Source: CAYNJF01 sp964351745
GTDB lineage: Bacteria; Pseudomonadota; Gammaproteobacteria; Berkiellales; Berkiellaceae
Assembly: GCA_964351745.1 (NCBI GenBank)
Contig: CAYGPI010000004.1
Location: 13,170 to 77,169 of the forward strand
DNA: 64,000 bases
Direction: 5' to 3'
This document shows positions 23,325 to 31,936 of the stretch, piece by piece; position 1 is the stretch's first letter, and the number at the start of each line of letters is the position of its first letter. A program made the position numbers and the translations under genes. Below the pieces are notes generated by a model. It was not told the DNA's origin. It did not search any database and saw only the letters and a program-made list of their open reading frames with translations.

Positions 23325-25198
23325 TTGAATCAAATATTGAAAATAAAAAAAATCAAAGGGAACAAAGTGAACACAGTGAACATGATAGTAACCAAGAGGT
23401 CCTAAACTGTTCCCAGGATGATACTGATACTGGGAACAATTTGAACACGAAGATTTCCTTATTACAAAACCCAGTCTGTCCAATTGAGATTGAGGTCATA
23501 GAGTTAGAGAAGTTAGATATAGTAAGGCCATCTTTTATGTGTCATGTGAAGCCATTCAAAGTATACGGTCGCCAACATCGGCCAGGGGTATACTTCCACG
23601 GCCTTAAATCAGATAGCAAATATGAAGAATGGATTTGCTCACCTGTTGAAATTTTGGCCATAAGTTCTTCATTAGACTCAGATAACTTCGGAAGGTTGTT
23701 AAGGTTTATTAATCTAAATGGTCAATGGCATGAAGTAGCGATACCAGTATCATTGCTTGGAGGAAGTCTTGATGAGCTGTGCAAGATACTATTGGACCGT
23801 GGCGTTTTATTGGACCTCAGTAAAAAAAAGCAGCTTGCTAATTACCTGATGCATACCAAGGTCAAAACAAATATTCTATCTACTTCAAATGTTGGATGGC
23901 ATAAGAAGACTTTTGTTTTACCTAATGCAGTTATTGGTAATGAAGGTGTCACATTTCAATCAGAATATCTAGAGCATAATGATTTTAAGGCTCATGGGAC
24001 TTTAGATGGGTGGCAAACAACTATTGGTAGGTTATGCCAAGGAAATGTTCCTTTAATGATTGCAGTTTCTACTGCGCTTGCAGGTCCTCTTCTTCGCTTG
24101 GTTAATAGACAAGGGTTCTGTATTCATATAGTGGGAGATTCTTCTTGCGGCAAGACAACAGTCATAGAAATTGCAGCATCTGTTTGGGGTTCTCCTGCTT
24201 TTGTTCGATCGTGGCGATCGACAAACAATGGTTTAGAAGGCATGGCTTCTTTAAGAAATGATACATGCCTTATATTGGATGAGATTGATGAAGTGCAGCC
24301 AAAAGAAGTTGGTAAAATGGCGTATATGATAGTAAATGGACAAGGGAAACAAAGAGCTAATAAATCAGGAAATACTCGCAAAATAAAGCGATGGTCCTTA
24401 TCTGCATTGTCTACCGGTGAACGGAATCTTGAAACGATTATGAAAGAAGCCGGTGAACGTGCAAATTCAGGTCAGCTGGTTAGAGTATTAAGTTTACCAG
24501 CTATGAATGAACATGGAGTGTTTGACGATCTGCATGGATTTGAAAGTGGTCGTGCCTTAGCTGATTATTTGAAGCACGCTAGATCAGAAAATTATGGTTA
24601 TCTTGGGCAAGCATTCCTTAAAAAACTAGTTAAAGATGGTCGTGATTTTTCAAAAGATTTTGAGGGGTATCTTCAGGTATTTACCTCTTTAGGTACATCA
24701 AGCCTTGAAACACGTGCAGCAGGCACCTTTGCTTTAGTCGCATTTGCTGGTGAGTTGGCCATTGAGTACGGACTACTGCCTTGGGAATCCAATAGTGCTA
24801 ACCAAGCTGCGGCTATCGCCTTTAAACAATGGCAATATGAACAAGGCAATGAACTTACAGAGCATCAGAAAATACTTAAATTGGTCAGAAAATTTATATT
24901 GGCGCATGGTGATACCAGGTTTTCAAATATAGATGATGGAGATCTTGATAAGGTACCAAACCGTGCTGGTTGGTATAAGTATGACAATGTTCTTGGTAGT
25001 AAGATATTTCTCTTTACATCAGATGCTTTAGTAGAAGCAGGTGGTTATCAACTTAAGCGTATTAGCAAGGCGTTAAAAGAAGCTGGTTGGTTAGTAGAGT
25101 CTGGAAGTGATAAGCATTTATCGAAAAGGACTAGAATACCACATAGTAAACAAAACATTGGTCTTTACTATGTTTATTTAGGAGATGTACCTGAATGA
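23321..25198 (+). CDS. DUF927-domain helicase-like replication ATPase
   Basis: 625 residues from the ATG at 23321, which overlaps the primase stop. A disordered N-terminus (1-60, Gln/Asn/Ser-rich) is encoded by repeat-rich DNA. The DUF927 core has Walker A 'VGDSSCGKTTV' (about 272-282) and Walker B 'TCLILDEIDEV', then the sensor-like 'WSLSALSTGERNLET'. DUF927 proteins are replicative helicase-like ATPases of integrative elements. With the upstream Toprim protein it probably drives element replication or excision-coupled copying. It overlaps the next gene by four bases. Confidence 0.88.
   Translation: MIESNIENKKNQREQSEHSEHDSNQEVLNCSQDDTDTGNNLNTKISLLQNPVCPIEIEVIELEKLDIVRPSFMCHVKPFKVYGRQHRPGVYFHGLKSDSKYEEWICSPVEILAISSSLDSDNFGRLLRFINLNGQWHEVAIPVSLLGGSLDELCKILLDRGVLLDLSKKKQLANYLMHTKVKTNILSTSNVGWHKKTFVLPNAVIGNEGVTFQSEYLEHNDFKAHGTLDGWQTTIGRLCQGNVPLMIAVSTALAGPLLRLVNRQGFCIHIVGDSSCGKTTVIEIAASVWGSPAFVRSWRSTNNGLEGMASLRNDTCLILDEIDEVQPKEVGKMAYMIVNGQGKQRANKSGNTRKIKRWSLSALSTGERNLETIMKEAGERANSGQLVRVLSLPAMNEHGVFDDLHGFESGRALADYLKHARSENYGYLGQAFLKKLVKDGRDFSKDFEGYLQVFTSLGTSSLETRAAGTFALVAFAGELAIEYGLLPWESNSANQAAAIAFKQWQYEQGNELTEHQKILKLVRKFILAHGDTRFSNIDDGDLDKVPNRAGWYKYDNVLGSKIFLFTSDALVEAGGYQLKRISKALKEAGWLVESGSDKHLSKRTRIPHSKQNIGLYYVYLGDVPE
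23358..23438. repeat. Cluster of GTGAACA and GTTCCCAG elements inside the helicase gene (candidate iterons)
   Basis: GGGAACA (about 23358) and AGTGAACA twice, nine bases apart (23366-23373, 23375-23382). Then a perfect 9-bp inverted repeat TGTTCCCAG (23408-23416) / CTGGGAACA (23430-23438). The same GTTCCCAGT word recurs at 25226-25313. It encodes the low-complexity N-terminus of the DUF927 protein, so protein constraint does not explain it well. Confidence 0.5.
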
Positions 25199-25530
25199 GT
25201 GCTAAGGATAGTATCAGCCAATTTCGTTCCCAGTTACTAAATGACTGGGAACAGGATTTGAAACTACATTCTATTGATAAACATAGCATTATTGACTGTT
25301 CCCAGTGTTCCCACCAGTTAACAGTTAGTGAAGTTGAATATTTGATTAATTTCGTAAGTGATTGTTGTTTGTCTATCAATGCAGATCCTTTTCAAGTTAT
25401 GGTCAAAATGCTAGCGTGTTGCGATAAGCATCAAATCTGCAAGGGCATGGTAACAAAAGAAGAATTAATCGAATTTATTAACATGTGGCAGAGGGATGGA
25501 CAGCCGATCGTAGCTGGGTTACCAGATTAA
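25195..25530 (+). CDS. Hypothetical protein downstream of DUF927 gene
   Basis: 111 residues; the ATG overlaps the upstream stop by four bases. Soluble, with three Cys/His-containing segments ('DCSQCSH', 'SDCCLS', 'ACCDKHQICKG') that could bind a metal. No family recognised. Its 5' DNA carries a perfect GTTCCCAGT/ACTGGGAAC inverted repeat. Probably part of the replication module by position. Confidence 0.65.
   Translation: MSAKDSISQFRSQLLNDWEQDLKLHSIDKHSIIDCSQCSHQLTVSEVEYLINFVSDCCLSINADPFQVMVKMLACCDKHQICKGMVTKEELIEFINMWQRDGQPIVAGLPD
25226..25313. repeat. GTTCCCAGT inverted and direct repeats (candidate iterons)
   Basis: A perfect 9-bp inverted repeat GTTCCCAGT (25226-25234) / ACTGGGAAC (25244-25252) with a 9-nt loop. 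GTTCCCAGT recurs at 25298-25306, with GTTCCCA immediately after at 25307-25313. Same word as in the cluster at 23408-23438. Confidence 0.5.
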
Positions 25531-25603
25531 GCATTTAGTTGGGATTCGCATTTAGGATGTATTAACATATCCTGTAATAACAGGTTTAACAGGCTCTTAT
25601 TTC

Positions 25604-25918
25604 ATGCCAAAAAGCGATACACAGTTCCAAAGGGGGCGAAGTGGTAACCCAAAGGGGCGCCCAAAGGGAAGCCGTACAAAACTTTCAGAAAACCTTATGA
25701 AGGACTTGGTTGATGACTGGAAGAAGCATGGAAAGGATGTGATACAGGCTTTGCGCGAGACTCAACCTTCAACTTATTTGAAGATTGTTGCTGGCTTGGT
25801 GCCAAAAGATGACAAGGCAACGTTGGAAGTTAAGCCTAAGGCAATGATTTCATCAGACATAGCAACAGTTGAGAAAAATATTGAAGAAATAATGAATAAT
25901 ATTGGACTGGGGAATTAG
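25604..25918 (+). CDS. DUF5681-domain small protein
   Basis: 104 residues. The N-terminus 'FQRGRSGNPKGRPKGS' is the DUF5681 signature (a basic GNPKGRPKG segment), usually found in phage or element genes near terminase small subunits. The rest is helical and acidic. DNA binding through the basic N-terminus is plausible; function unknown. It is the last gene of the element backbone before the cargo. Confidence 0.75.
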   Translation: MPKSDTQFQRGRSGNPKGRPKGSRTKLSENLMKDLVDDWKKHGKDVIQALRETQPSTYLKIVAGLVPKDDKATLEVKPKAMISSDIATVEKNIEEIMNNIGLGN

Positions 25919-26021
25919 AAGAGCACAAGCGTGAATGTGCACCAGTTTTTTTGTAAAGAATTTCTCTATATAAACTAAAATTTAGTTACTTACTAACTGA
26001 TTTTGGCACAGATAAATCTTT

Positions 26022-27947
26022 ATGGATAACTGGATATTCACTAATGCCCTAAGTAGGGAAGATATAAAATCCTTAAAATTAGAACTAAACGATCTTAGTT
26101 TTGAACAACGAAAGAATAAAAGAACAGAAATTACAGAAGCTATCAAAGCTGATAATTCAGCCAAACTGGTTATTTTGTCAGGGCCAGGGACTGGTAAATC
26201 ATTTCTTTTTTTTGAAAAAATAGACACAATTATTTCAAATAATCCAAATGCCAAAATACTAATCACTACATTTGTAAGAAAATTAGCAGATGAGCTTCAG
26301 AAAAAAATTGATGATAAGTCTGAGTTAAAGGGAAAAGTTGAATCTCGAACACTACACTCATTTGCCCATAATCTTTTGCTTAATACCCAGGATTACTCAA
26401 ATATATCTAACATCTATGATCATGAAATTTTACAAGTGATTTGGTCAGATATTTTGAGAGTTAATGTTCTGGATGAAAAACAATACAACTACTCTGTTTA
26501 TGAACATTTCCTACATGATGCGAAATTGCAGGAAGCCTGTGATTCCGATGTTAATTGGAACACTTTAAATAATACTTATATAGAAATGATTAAATGGTTT
26601 GATGCTTATAGTTATGAGGATCAAATAAGATTAACTGTAGATCTAATTGAAAGAAATACAATTCAATGTCCTAACTATGATTTTATTATTGTGGATGAGT
26701 TTCAAGATTTTAACAGATCAGAAAAACAATTAATTGACGCCATTGCAAACAATGCAAAGCATTCACTTTTTGTAGGTGATGATGACCAAGTTTTATATGA
26801 TACGTTAAGAAAATCTCACAAAGAATACATACGAGAATTATATAAAAGTGGTGAATATAACAAAGCCATTTTACCTTTCTGCGGTAGATGCTCATCAAAT
26901 ATTGTAAAGGCTTCAAACTTTTTCCTTGAAAAGCAATCCAAGCAGGATAATGAAAGAGTTGAGAAAGTGTTTTTGCCAATAAATCCTAATGATAAAGCAA
27001 AAAAAGTAAAGGCGTTAACATGTTATAATATACATTCTGCGTTAGCCTATTTGACACAGTTTCTAAAGGATAATGAACTTTCGATACGAGAGGTCGATGA
27101 AAAGCTAAAGAATAATCAAAAAGTAGATCCCTTTTTATTTGTTATTACACCAGAAATAAAACCATCAAGTAACTTTATTAAAAAATTTGAAAAGATTAGA
27201 GAGAAAATAGAAGAACAGCAACATGTTGCACCACATTTACTCTCATTCACATATAAATTAATTATGAGCTATTTAGAACTATATGATAATCCTAGTAATA
27301 ACCTACTTTTTAGAAAGATACTTCATGAACATAATGTACCAGAGGCTTTTGAGATAGTTAGAAGCGCATTTCAGGAGAGTGCAGCTGTCTATAAAAGATC
27401 GGATGAGGTTATAAGTGATATTATAGATAGGTCTAGGCAAATACATGAAATTTTCGAGGATATAGGTTTAGATAACCCTGAAGGTCTATCCGAGAAGTAT
27501 TCTGAGCTTGATTTTATAAAGAAATATATGCTTGAAAAGAAAGAGAATAAGGATAGATTAGAGATTGAGATTTTATCTTATAAGTTTTCGGAACAACTTA
27601 AATCCTCTAGCTCCCTAAATGCGATAGAGCTATTAACATATCAAGGATGTAAAGGTTTAAGTGCCGAGCATGTCATTATTCTAGGTTTTGATGATGTTAA
27701 TATGAGTAATGTTACACCTAACTCTTTTTATGTTGCGATGACTCGAGCTAAGCAATCACTATGTCTTTTAACGACAAGATTAATTCGTGGGGCTAGAGTC
27801 CCTAATCAATTTTTAGATGATCTCCCCAGTGATATTGAATTTTCTATTTTTACTAAAAAAGAGGGTGAGGTTAAATATGAGAATAAAAGCAAATTTGATG
27901 CAAAAATCAAAGTTTGGAATGATGTTTTAGAGCGAAGGAAAAGATAG
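26022..27947 (+). CDS. UvrD-like SF1 helicase, first gene of a candidate defence pair
   Basis: 641 residues. SF1A helicase motifs are in order: Walker A 'LSGPGTGKSFL' (about 54-64), motif II 'IIVDEFQDF' (about 224-232), motif III 'FVGDDDQVLYD', motif V region 'LTYQGCKGLSAEHVII' and motif VI 'YVAMTRAKQSL'. The 1B/2B-like middle (about 300-520) is helical and divergent. It is far smaller than UvrD/Rep and lacks nuclease motifs. It lies in the cargo zone of the P4-like element, and the next gene starts two bases after its stop, so the two are coupled. UvrD-like helicases occur in anti-phage systems (for example GajB of Gabija), but here the partner is a DUF2971 protein, not an OLD nuclease. Confidence 0.85.
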   Translation: MDNWIFTNALSREDIKSLKLELNDLSFEQRKNKRTEITEAIKADNSAKLVILSGPGTGKSFLFFEKIDTIISNNPNAKILITTFVRKLADELQKKIDDKSELKGKVESRTLHSFAHNLLLNTQDYSNISNIYDHEILQVIWSDILRVNVLDEKQYNYSVYEHFLHDAKLQEACDSDVNWNTLNNTYIEMIKWFDAYSYEDQIRLTVDLIERNTIQCPNYDFIIVDEFQDFNRSEKQLIDAIANNAKHSLFVGDDDQVLYDTLRKSHKEYIRELYKSGEYNKAILPFCGRCSSNIVKASNFFLEKQSKQDNERVEKVFLPINPNDKAKKVKALTCYNIHSALAYLTQFLKDNELSIREVDEKLKNNQKVDPFLFVITPEIKPSSNFIKKFEKIREKIEEQQHVAPHLLSFTYKLIMSYLELYDNPSNNLLFRKILHEHNVPEAFEIVRSAFQESAAVYKRSDEVISDIIDRSRQIHEIFEDIGLDNPEGLSEKYSELDFIKKYMLEKKENKDRLEIEILSYKFSEQLKSSSSLNAIELLTYQGCKGLSAEHVIILGFDDVNMSNVTPNSFYVAMTRAKQSLCLLTTRLIRGARVPNQFLDDLPSDIEFSIFTKKEGEVKYENKSKFDAKIKVWNDVLERRKR

Positions 27948-27949
27948 TA

Positions 27950-28714
27950 GTGTGTGTTCCAGACATATTATATAAATATAAACCTATTAGAAGTACTGAA
28001 AGTCATAATATTAATGAGTTTACTCAAAATCTTGTTTTAAATGGACAGTTATATTTTTCGAGATTTAGTGAATTAAGTGATCCGAATGAAGCAATATTTG
28101 ATTACTCTTCAACAGTGGATATAACTGTTACGGAGCACGAAATTAACCAATTTCCAAATCATCAAAGGATCTCAAATTTAGGTAATGGAATGATTCATAT
28201 TCAAGTTGATGGTCGATCGGGTGCTGTTCATGTGAGGAATAGAATAGATCAAATGTATGGAATCCTATGTTTAACTGCAAATAACACAAGTCCATTAATG
28301 TTTGATTATTATGCACAAGGTCACAAAGGAATTTGTATTGGGTTTGAATGGAAAAGGTTTGGTATACTATGGCGTGGGACAGATCAACATCAACAACCCA
28401 TGAAAATTAAGTACATTAAAAAGCCCCCAATTATAGATATATCTAGAGCGGGCAACTTTGAGGAAGTATTTTACTCTAAGTGGCGAGAGTATAAGCATGA
28501 GCAAGAATATCGATTAACTTACAGTCACGGGATTTTCCCAAACACACAAAATGTATTAAACGCTATAAAAGAAATAATTTTTGGCATAAGCGTATCTGAG
28601 CAGGATAAAGAAATGATAATGCAATGGGCACGCAAATCTAATTTAGATATTCAGTTTTATGAAGCACATTTAAAGCCAAAGTCATATAATATATATATTA
28701 AGCCAACTGATTAG
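27950..28714 (+). CDS. DUF2971-domain protein, second gene of the candidate defence pair
   Basis: 254 residues with a GTG start two bases after the helicase TAG, and AAGGA inside the helicase 3' end. 'LYKYKP' and 'LYFSRFSELSDPNEAIF' near the start and 'GILCLTANNTSPLMFDYYAQGHKGICIGFEW' (split in the middle) are DUF2971 landmarks, as is 'KWREYKHEQEYRL'. The biochemical function of DUF2971 is not known to me. The tight coupling to a helicase on a mobile element makes it a plausible toxin/effector arm. Confidence 0.82.
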   Translation: MCVPDILYKYKPIRSTESHNINEFTQNLVLNGQLYFSRFSELSDPNEAIFDYSSTVDITVTEHEINQFPNHQRISNLGNGMIHIQVDGRSGAVHVRNRIDQMYGILCLTANNTSPLMFDYYAQGHKGICIGFEWKRFGILWRGTDQHQQPMKIKYIKKPPIIDISRAGNFEEVFYSKWREYKHEQEYRLTYSHGIFPNTQNVLNAIKEIIFGISVSEQDKEMIMQWARKSNLDIQFYEAHLKPKSYNIYIKPTD

Positions 28715-28793
28715 TTTTTTAAGAATTAGAGTTAAGAAGTGAATGAACATATAAACTAGCATAAGGGAATCTTTTGAGCGTGGCGAGTCTTAT

Positions 28794-30983
28794 CTATTTG
28801 TTGGCTTGATTGCAACGCCCACACCATCTTTTTTTATATAAAATACCGTCGGCTCGCGCATCCCAAACATGCCCATTTTTGCAAACAAACTTCAGCTTAG
28901 CCCTAGAACTTGTGTATTCAGTTGAAAGGCACTTACCACCATGGTTTCTAGCAAATTCATGAAAGAAATCGATAGAGTATTTTCTAGAGTTGTTACGGGC
29001 ACAATGAGGGCAGCCAGATTTATTTTTTGTTCGGTTATAGATGGTAGCCTGCCATGTGTGATTGTTTTTGCATCTCCACCATACTTTCTTGCCAACGTAA
29101 GGAGTAAATTCTGATGGGTTAAGCCCTTTGTTTAATGCTGCATCCCACTCGACCAATATTTCAGGGTAGGCAACAGCTAAATTATTTGTTTCTGAGGCAA
29201 ATCTTCCATAGCAAAATGGACATCCACTCCCTTGCGTTCTACTGCTAGGGGCTATTTGCCATTCATGCCCATATTTACACTTCCACCAATATTTTTGGTT
29301 TGATTTTGGGTATACATCTTCAGGCCGTATATCCCCATTTCTTTCTTGGTGCCATTCAGGTACAAGCTCAGGGTAAATGGCGGCCAAGTTGTTTTCACTA
29401 GGTGCAGCCCGTAATGTACATTTTTGGCACCCTGAACTTCGAAATGTGCGTTGTTGAATAACAGATTTCCATGTATGCCCACGTTTACACCTCCACCAAA
29501 CTGATTTATTGGCAGATGGCCCAAAATGCTTAGGAGTTAATGGGGCATTTAAATCGTATGCCCATTCAGAGGCAAGCTCTGGATTTTTTTCAGCAAGCGA
29601 TCGACCTGGCGGTGGGGCTGGTAGATTAGCAACAATTTTTCTATATAGTTTTTCATTTGCTAGAGAGTTTTTGCTTAAATAGCGGTTGAGTTTGTCACGC
29701 TCATTTTGATTTAGATCTGCATATTTAAGTATTTGCTGTACCAATTTTGAAATTATTGGTAAAGCATTATCTGACCACTTAAAGTTGATATCTCGCTCGC
29801 TTAATAGGGGTAGTCCAACCTCTCTTAGGCGAAAAAGCTGAATGCCCTTCTTATTGAACAATTTTGATTTTATTGTATCTGCCTCAGGCCGTTTCTGGTG
29901 CCAATATACGCCATCTACTTCAATTCCAATATTTTTATCTTTAATTAAGATGTCACACTCATAACCTTCTATTTTTTCTTGCCAAGAAACATTTGAAAAG
30001 AGAGAGTGTATTTCTGAGTAAACTGAAATTTCAATTCTGGATGTTTGAAGGGAGCATTTAGGACAACCTGTACTAGCATTAACTCTAGTTCCTACAGTTG
30101 CTTGCCATTCGTGGTCATGCTTACAAGTCCACCAAACTTTCGTTCCACCGCCTGCAATAACATCATAAGGTGTCAGAGTTTTGTTCTTAGTAGGATGCCA
30201 GTCTTGAGCAATATCGGGTCGGACATGAGCGAGGCTGTTGTCATTGCCGAGCTTACGATTATTGCAATATGGGCATGACCCCCTGGATTGCTTTCTAGTT
30301 CGGTTTTGAATAGTGGCTTCCCAAGAATGACCTTTTTTACATTTCCACCATACTTTTAGATTAACTCTTGGCGATAGCTTATTAAGATCTAGGAATTTAT
30401 TCTTTCTTGGGTCTAGTTCACTTACTAAGTAAGGGTGTTCAGTTGCAAAGTTCCTATCTTTCGTTGGTCTTTGGCCTGCACAGAAAGGGCAGCCACATCC
30501 ACGATTACGGCTATTGATGACCGCTGCCCACTCATGGTTATTTGAGCACAGCCACCATACTTTTATTCCTGAGCCACGTGAGACATCATTGGGGGTTAAA
30601 GGGAGGTTTTTAGTTGGATGCCACTCTTTTGCCAACTTTGGGTTTTCTGTTTGCAAGGTGTCAGTTCTTTTAACAAGGCCCAGAGCTTGTTCAATTGAGC
30701 GTCCTTTTTGCAACATTTCAATGACGTGTGTATAAGCTCGATTATAATATTTTGCAGCTTCTTTTATATTCTTAAATTTTCGGCTCTTTACCTGGACTGG
30801 AATACCAGGAGTTTTAGAGGCAAAACTTGGGGGTGGTTCAAGGCCTACAGCTTGCTCAGCAGTCCAACCTTTTGAAAGGCGATAATCAACAGTGTTGCGT
30901 GATTTACCAAATGCTTTTGCTGCACTTTCAAGTGAGTCGTATTCTTTATCTTTAATGATTATTTTTCTTTTCTTTAATTGCAT
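28794..30983 (-). CDS. Zinc-ribbon array protein with embedded PD-(D/E)XK/Vsr-like nuclease and NUMOD-like repeats
   Basis: 729 residues. The N-terminus has two HTH-like repeats (about 10-50 and 65-108: 'SLESAAKAFGKSRNTV', 'NIKEAAKYYNRAYTHV') as in homing-endonuclease NUMOD modules. Six zinc-ribbon units of DUF4379 type follow (WW-x-C-x2-x-H-x-W ... C-P-x-C), three at about 115-312 and three at about 460-665, plus a final degenerate one. Between the sets, about 315-400, is a nuclease-like domain: 'YECDILIKDKNIGIEVDGVYWH', split here as ECD...EVDG, followed by 'FRLRE'. That is the D...ExD pattern of Vsr/DUF559 nucleases. It is transcribed toward the helicase pair, so it is a separate cargo unit. 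Probably a sequence-specific DNA nuclease for defence or homing. Confidence 0.75.
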   Translation of the reverse strand: MQLKKRKIIIKDKEYDSLESAAKAFGKSRNTVDYRLSKGWTAEQAVGLEPPPSFASKTPGIPVQVKSRKFKNIKEAAKYYNRAYTHVIEMLQKGRSIEQALGLVKRTDTLQTENPKLAKEWHPTKNLPLTPNDVSRGSGIKVWWLCSNNHEWAAVINSRNRGCGCPFCAGQRPTKDRNFATEHPYLVSELDPRKNKFLDLNKLSPRVNLKVWWKCKKGHSWEATIQNRTRKQSRGSCPYCNNRKLGNDNSLAHVRPDIAQDWHPTKNKTLTPYDVIAGGGTKVWWTCKHDHEWQATVGTRVNASTGCPKCSLQTSRIEISVYSEIHSLFSNVSWQEKIEGYECDILIKDKNIGIEVDGVYWHQKRPEADTIKSKLFNKKGIQLFRLREVGLPLLSERDINFKWSDNALPIISKLVQQILKYADLNQNERDKLNRYLSKNSLANEKLYRKIVANLPAPPPGRSLAEKNPELASEWAYDLNAPLTPKHFGPSANKSVWWRCKRGHTWKSVIQQRTFRSSGCQKCTLRAAPSENNLAAIYPELVPEWHQERNGDIRPEDVYPKSNQKYWWKCKYGHEWQIAPSSRTQGSGCPFCYGRFASETNNLAVAYPEILVEWDAALNKGLNPSEFTPYVGKKVWWRCKNNHTWQATIYNRTKNKSGCPHCARNNSRKYSIDFFHEFARNHGGKCLSTEYTSSRAKLKFVCKNGHVWDARADGILYKKRWCGRCNQANK

Positions 30984-30998
30984 GGTCTAAGTAAGAGG

Positions 30999-31583
30999 TT
31001 AATTTTTACTACTGGCTGATTTAATTTGCTTAATAAATACGTCTACTTTTCGCCACAAAATGGTCCAATATGTTTTATCAAATATTCTAGGGGCGTTTTC
31101 TATCTGATTTTTTTCATTTTTGATCCAAGCAATTATCTCGTTAGAGAGTAAAGGCCCTTTTTTTGCTGCATTTGTAATTTTAACTACAGCCTGGGAATAA
31201 AATTCATCCCTACCTTGCGGATTGTTAATAGCTTCACCGATTGGGCGAAATGCCAATAAAATTTCATCTTGCAATAACTTAACTTTTGTAATAAGTTCAT
31301 CTGGTGCATTTAAATAATATTCTAAAAGTATCATTGTTCTAGAAAATGGTTGTTCTGGGATTTTAGGTATGGAGGATACGGCTTTAGTGGTTTGGGCAAT
31401 AACCATTACCATGTGAGTTGGCATGTGAGTACTGTATTCGTCAATTTTTCTTGCCAATAAATAAGTTTCTTCTAAATTTTGAAGACGCGCGTCGCATTTT
31501 CTTTTGTTAGTATTTAAAAATTGAGAAAAAGCTGGAGCTAGCATTGAGCCAATAAGAGCAGGTACTAAGATTTCAAAAAACAT
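30999..31583 (-). CDS. Small membrane-anchored hypothetical protein
   Basis: 194 residues. One N-terminal hydrophobic segment (about 3-22, 'EILVPALIGSMLAPAFSQFL') followed by a soluble helical domain with no recognised motif. It is 15 bp upstream of the zinc-ribbon nuclease gene on the same strand, so the two are probably one operon. A single-helix anchor beside a nuclease is reminiscent of defence operons, but nothing in the sequence proves that. Confidence 0.6.
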   Translation of the reverse strand: MFFEILVPALIGSMLAPAFSQFLNTNKRKCDARLQNLEETYLLARKIDEYSTHMPTHMVMVIAQTTKAVSSIPKIPEQPFSRTMILLEYYLNAPDELITKVKLLQDEILLAFRPIGEAINNPQGRDEFYSQAVVKITNAAKKGPLLSNEIIAWIKNEKNQIENAPRIFDKTYWTILWRKVDVFIKQIKSASSKN

Positions 31584-31839
31584 CTATCAAAACCTTGTTG
31601 CGGAATTTTTGTGATTGTTATATTTTAGGCGAATTACTATACAACATACATAGATTATGGGCAATGGAAGTTCCGTGTGTAATCAAATTTCCTGAGTTGG
31701 CTAAATTTTAAAGGTCTCGAATCCGCCACCTTTAAAAAATAATTTACTAGCAACATCTTTTGGGTACAACGTTAGTTATAACGACTATTCAACTACAAAT
31801 ATAAATCGTATAAAATCAATTGGTTAAACTCTATATTCA
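31584..31839. other. Right end of the tRNA-Val element
   Basis: AT-rich, no gene. It must hold the promoter of the minus-strand operon and the right-end integrase arm sites; none is identified with confidence. Confidence 0.5.
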
Positions 31840-31858
31840 ATCCCACTCGCGCCTACCA
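31840..31858 (+). repeat. attR: duplicated 3' end of tRNA-Val
   Basis: 19 bases identical to 20120-20138, including the CCA end, with no tRNA body upstream. Marks the right boundary of the element. Confidence 0.9.
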
Positions 31859-31936
31859 GTTTCCTTGTAACTATTAAACTTTAAATCCTTCCTGATCAAT
31901 TTCATTGGGTCTCCACCAACAAGGGGGGCACTTTCA

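Larger units (their letters stand above)
20139..31858 (+). mobile_element. tRNA-Val-integrated P4-like integrative element (11,720 bp)
   Basis: Bounded by a 19-bp duplication of the tRNA-Val 3' end, with a P4-type integrase beside the tRNA. Backbone order: integrase, small ORF, AlpA-type regulator, Toprim primase-like protein, DUF927 helicase-like protein, small ORF, DUF5681 protein. Cargo: UvrD-like helicase, DUF2971 protein, zinc-ribbon nuclease (minus strand) and small membrane protein (minus). No capsid, tail, conjugation or large terminase genes are present, so it is a satellite- or island-like element that would depend on a helper or would excise only. Repeated GTTCCCAGT motifs near the replication genes could be an origin. 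Confidence 0.9.
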
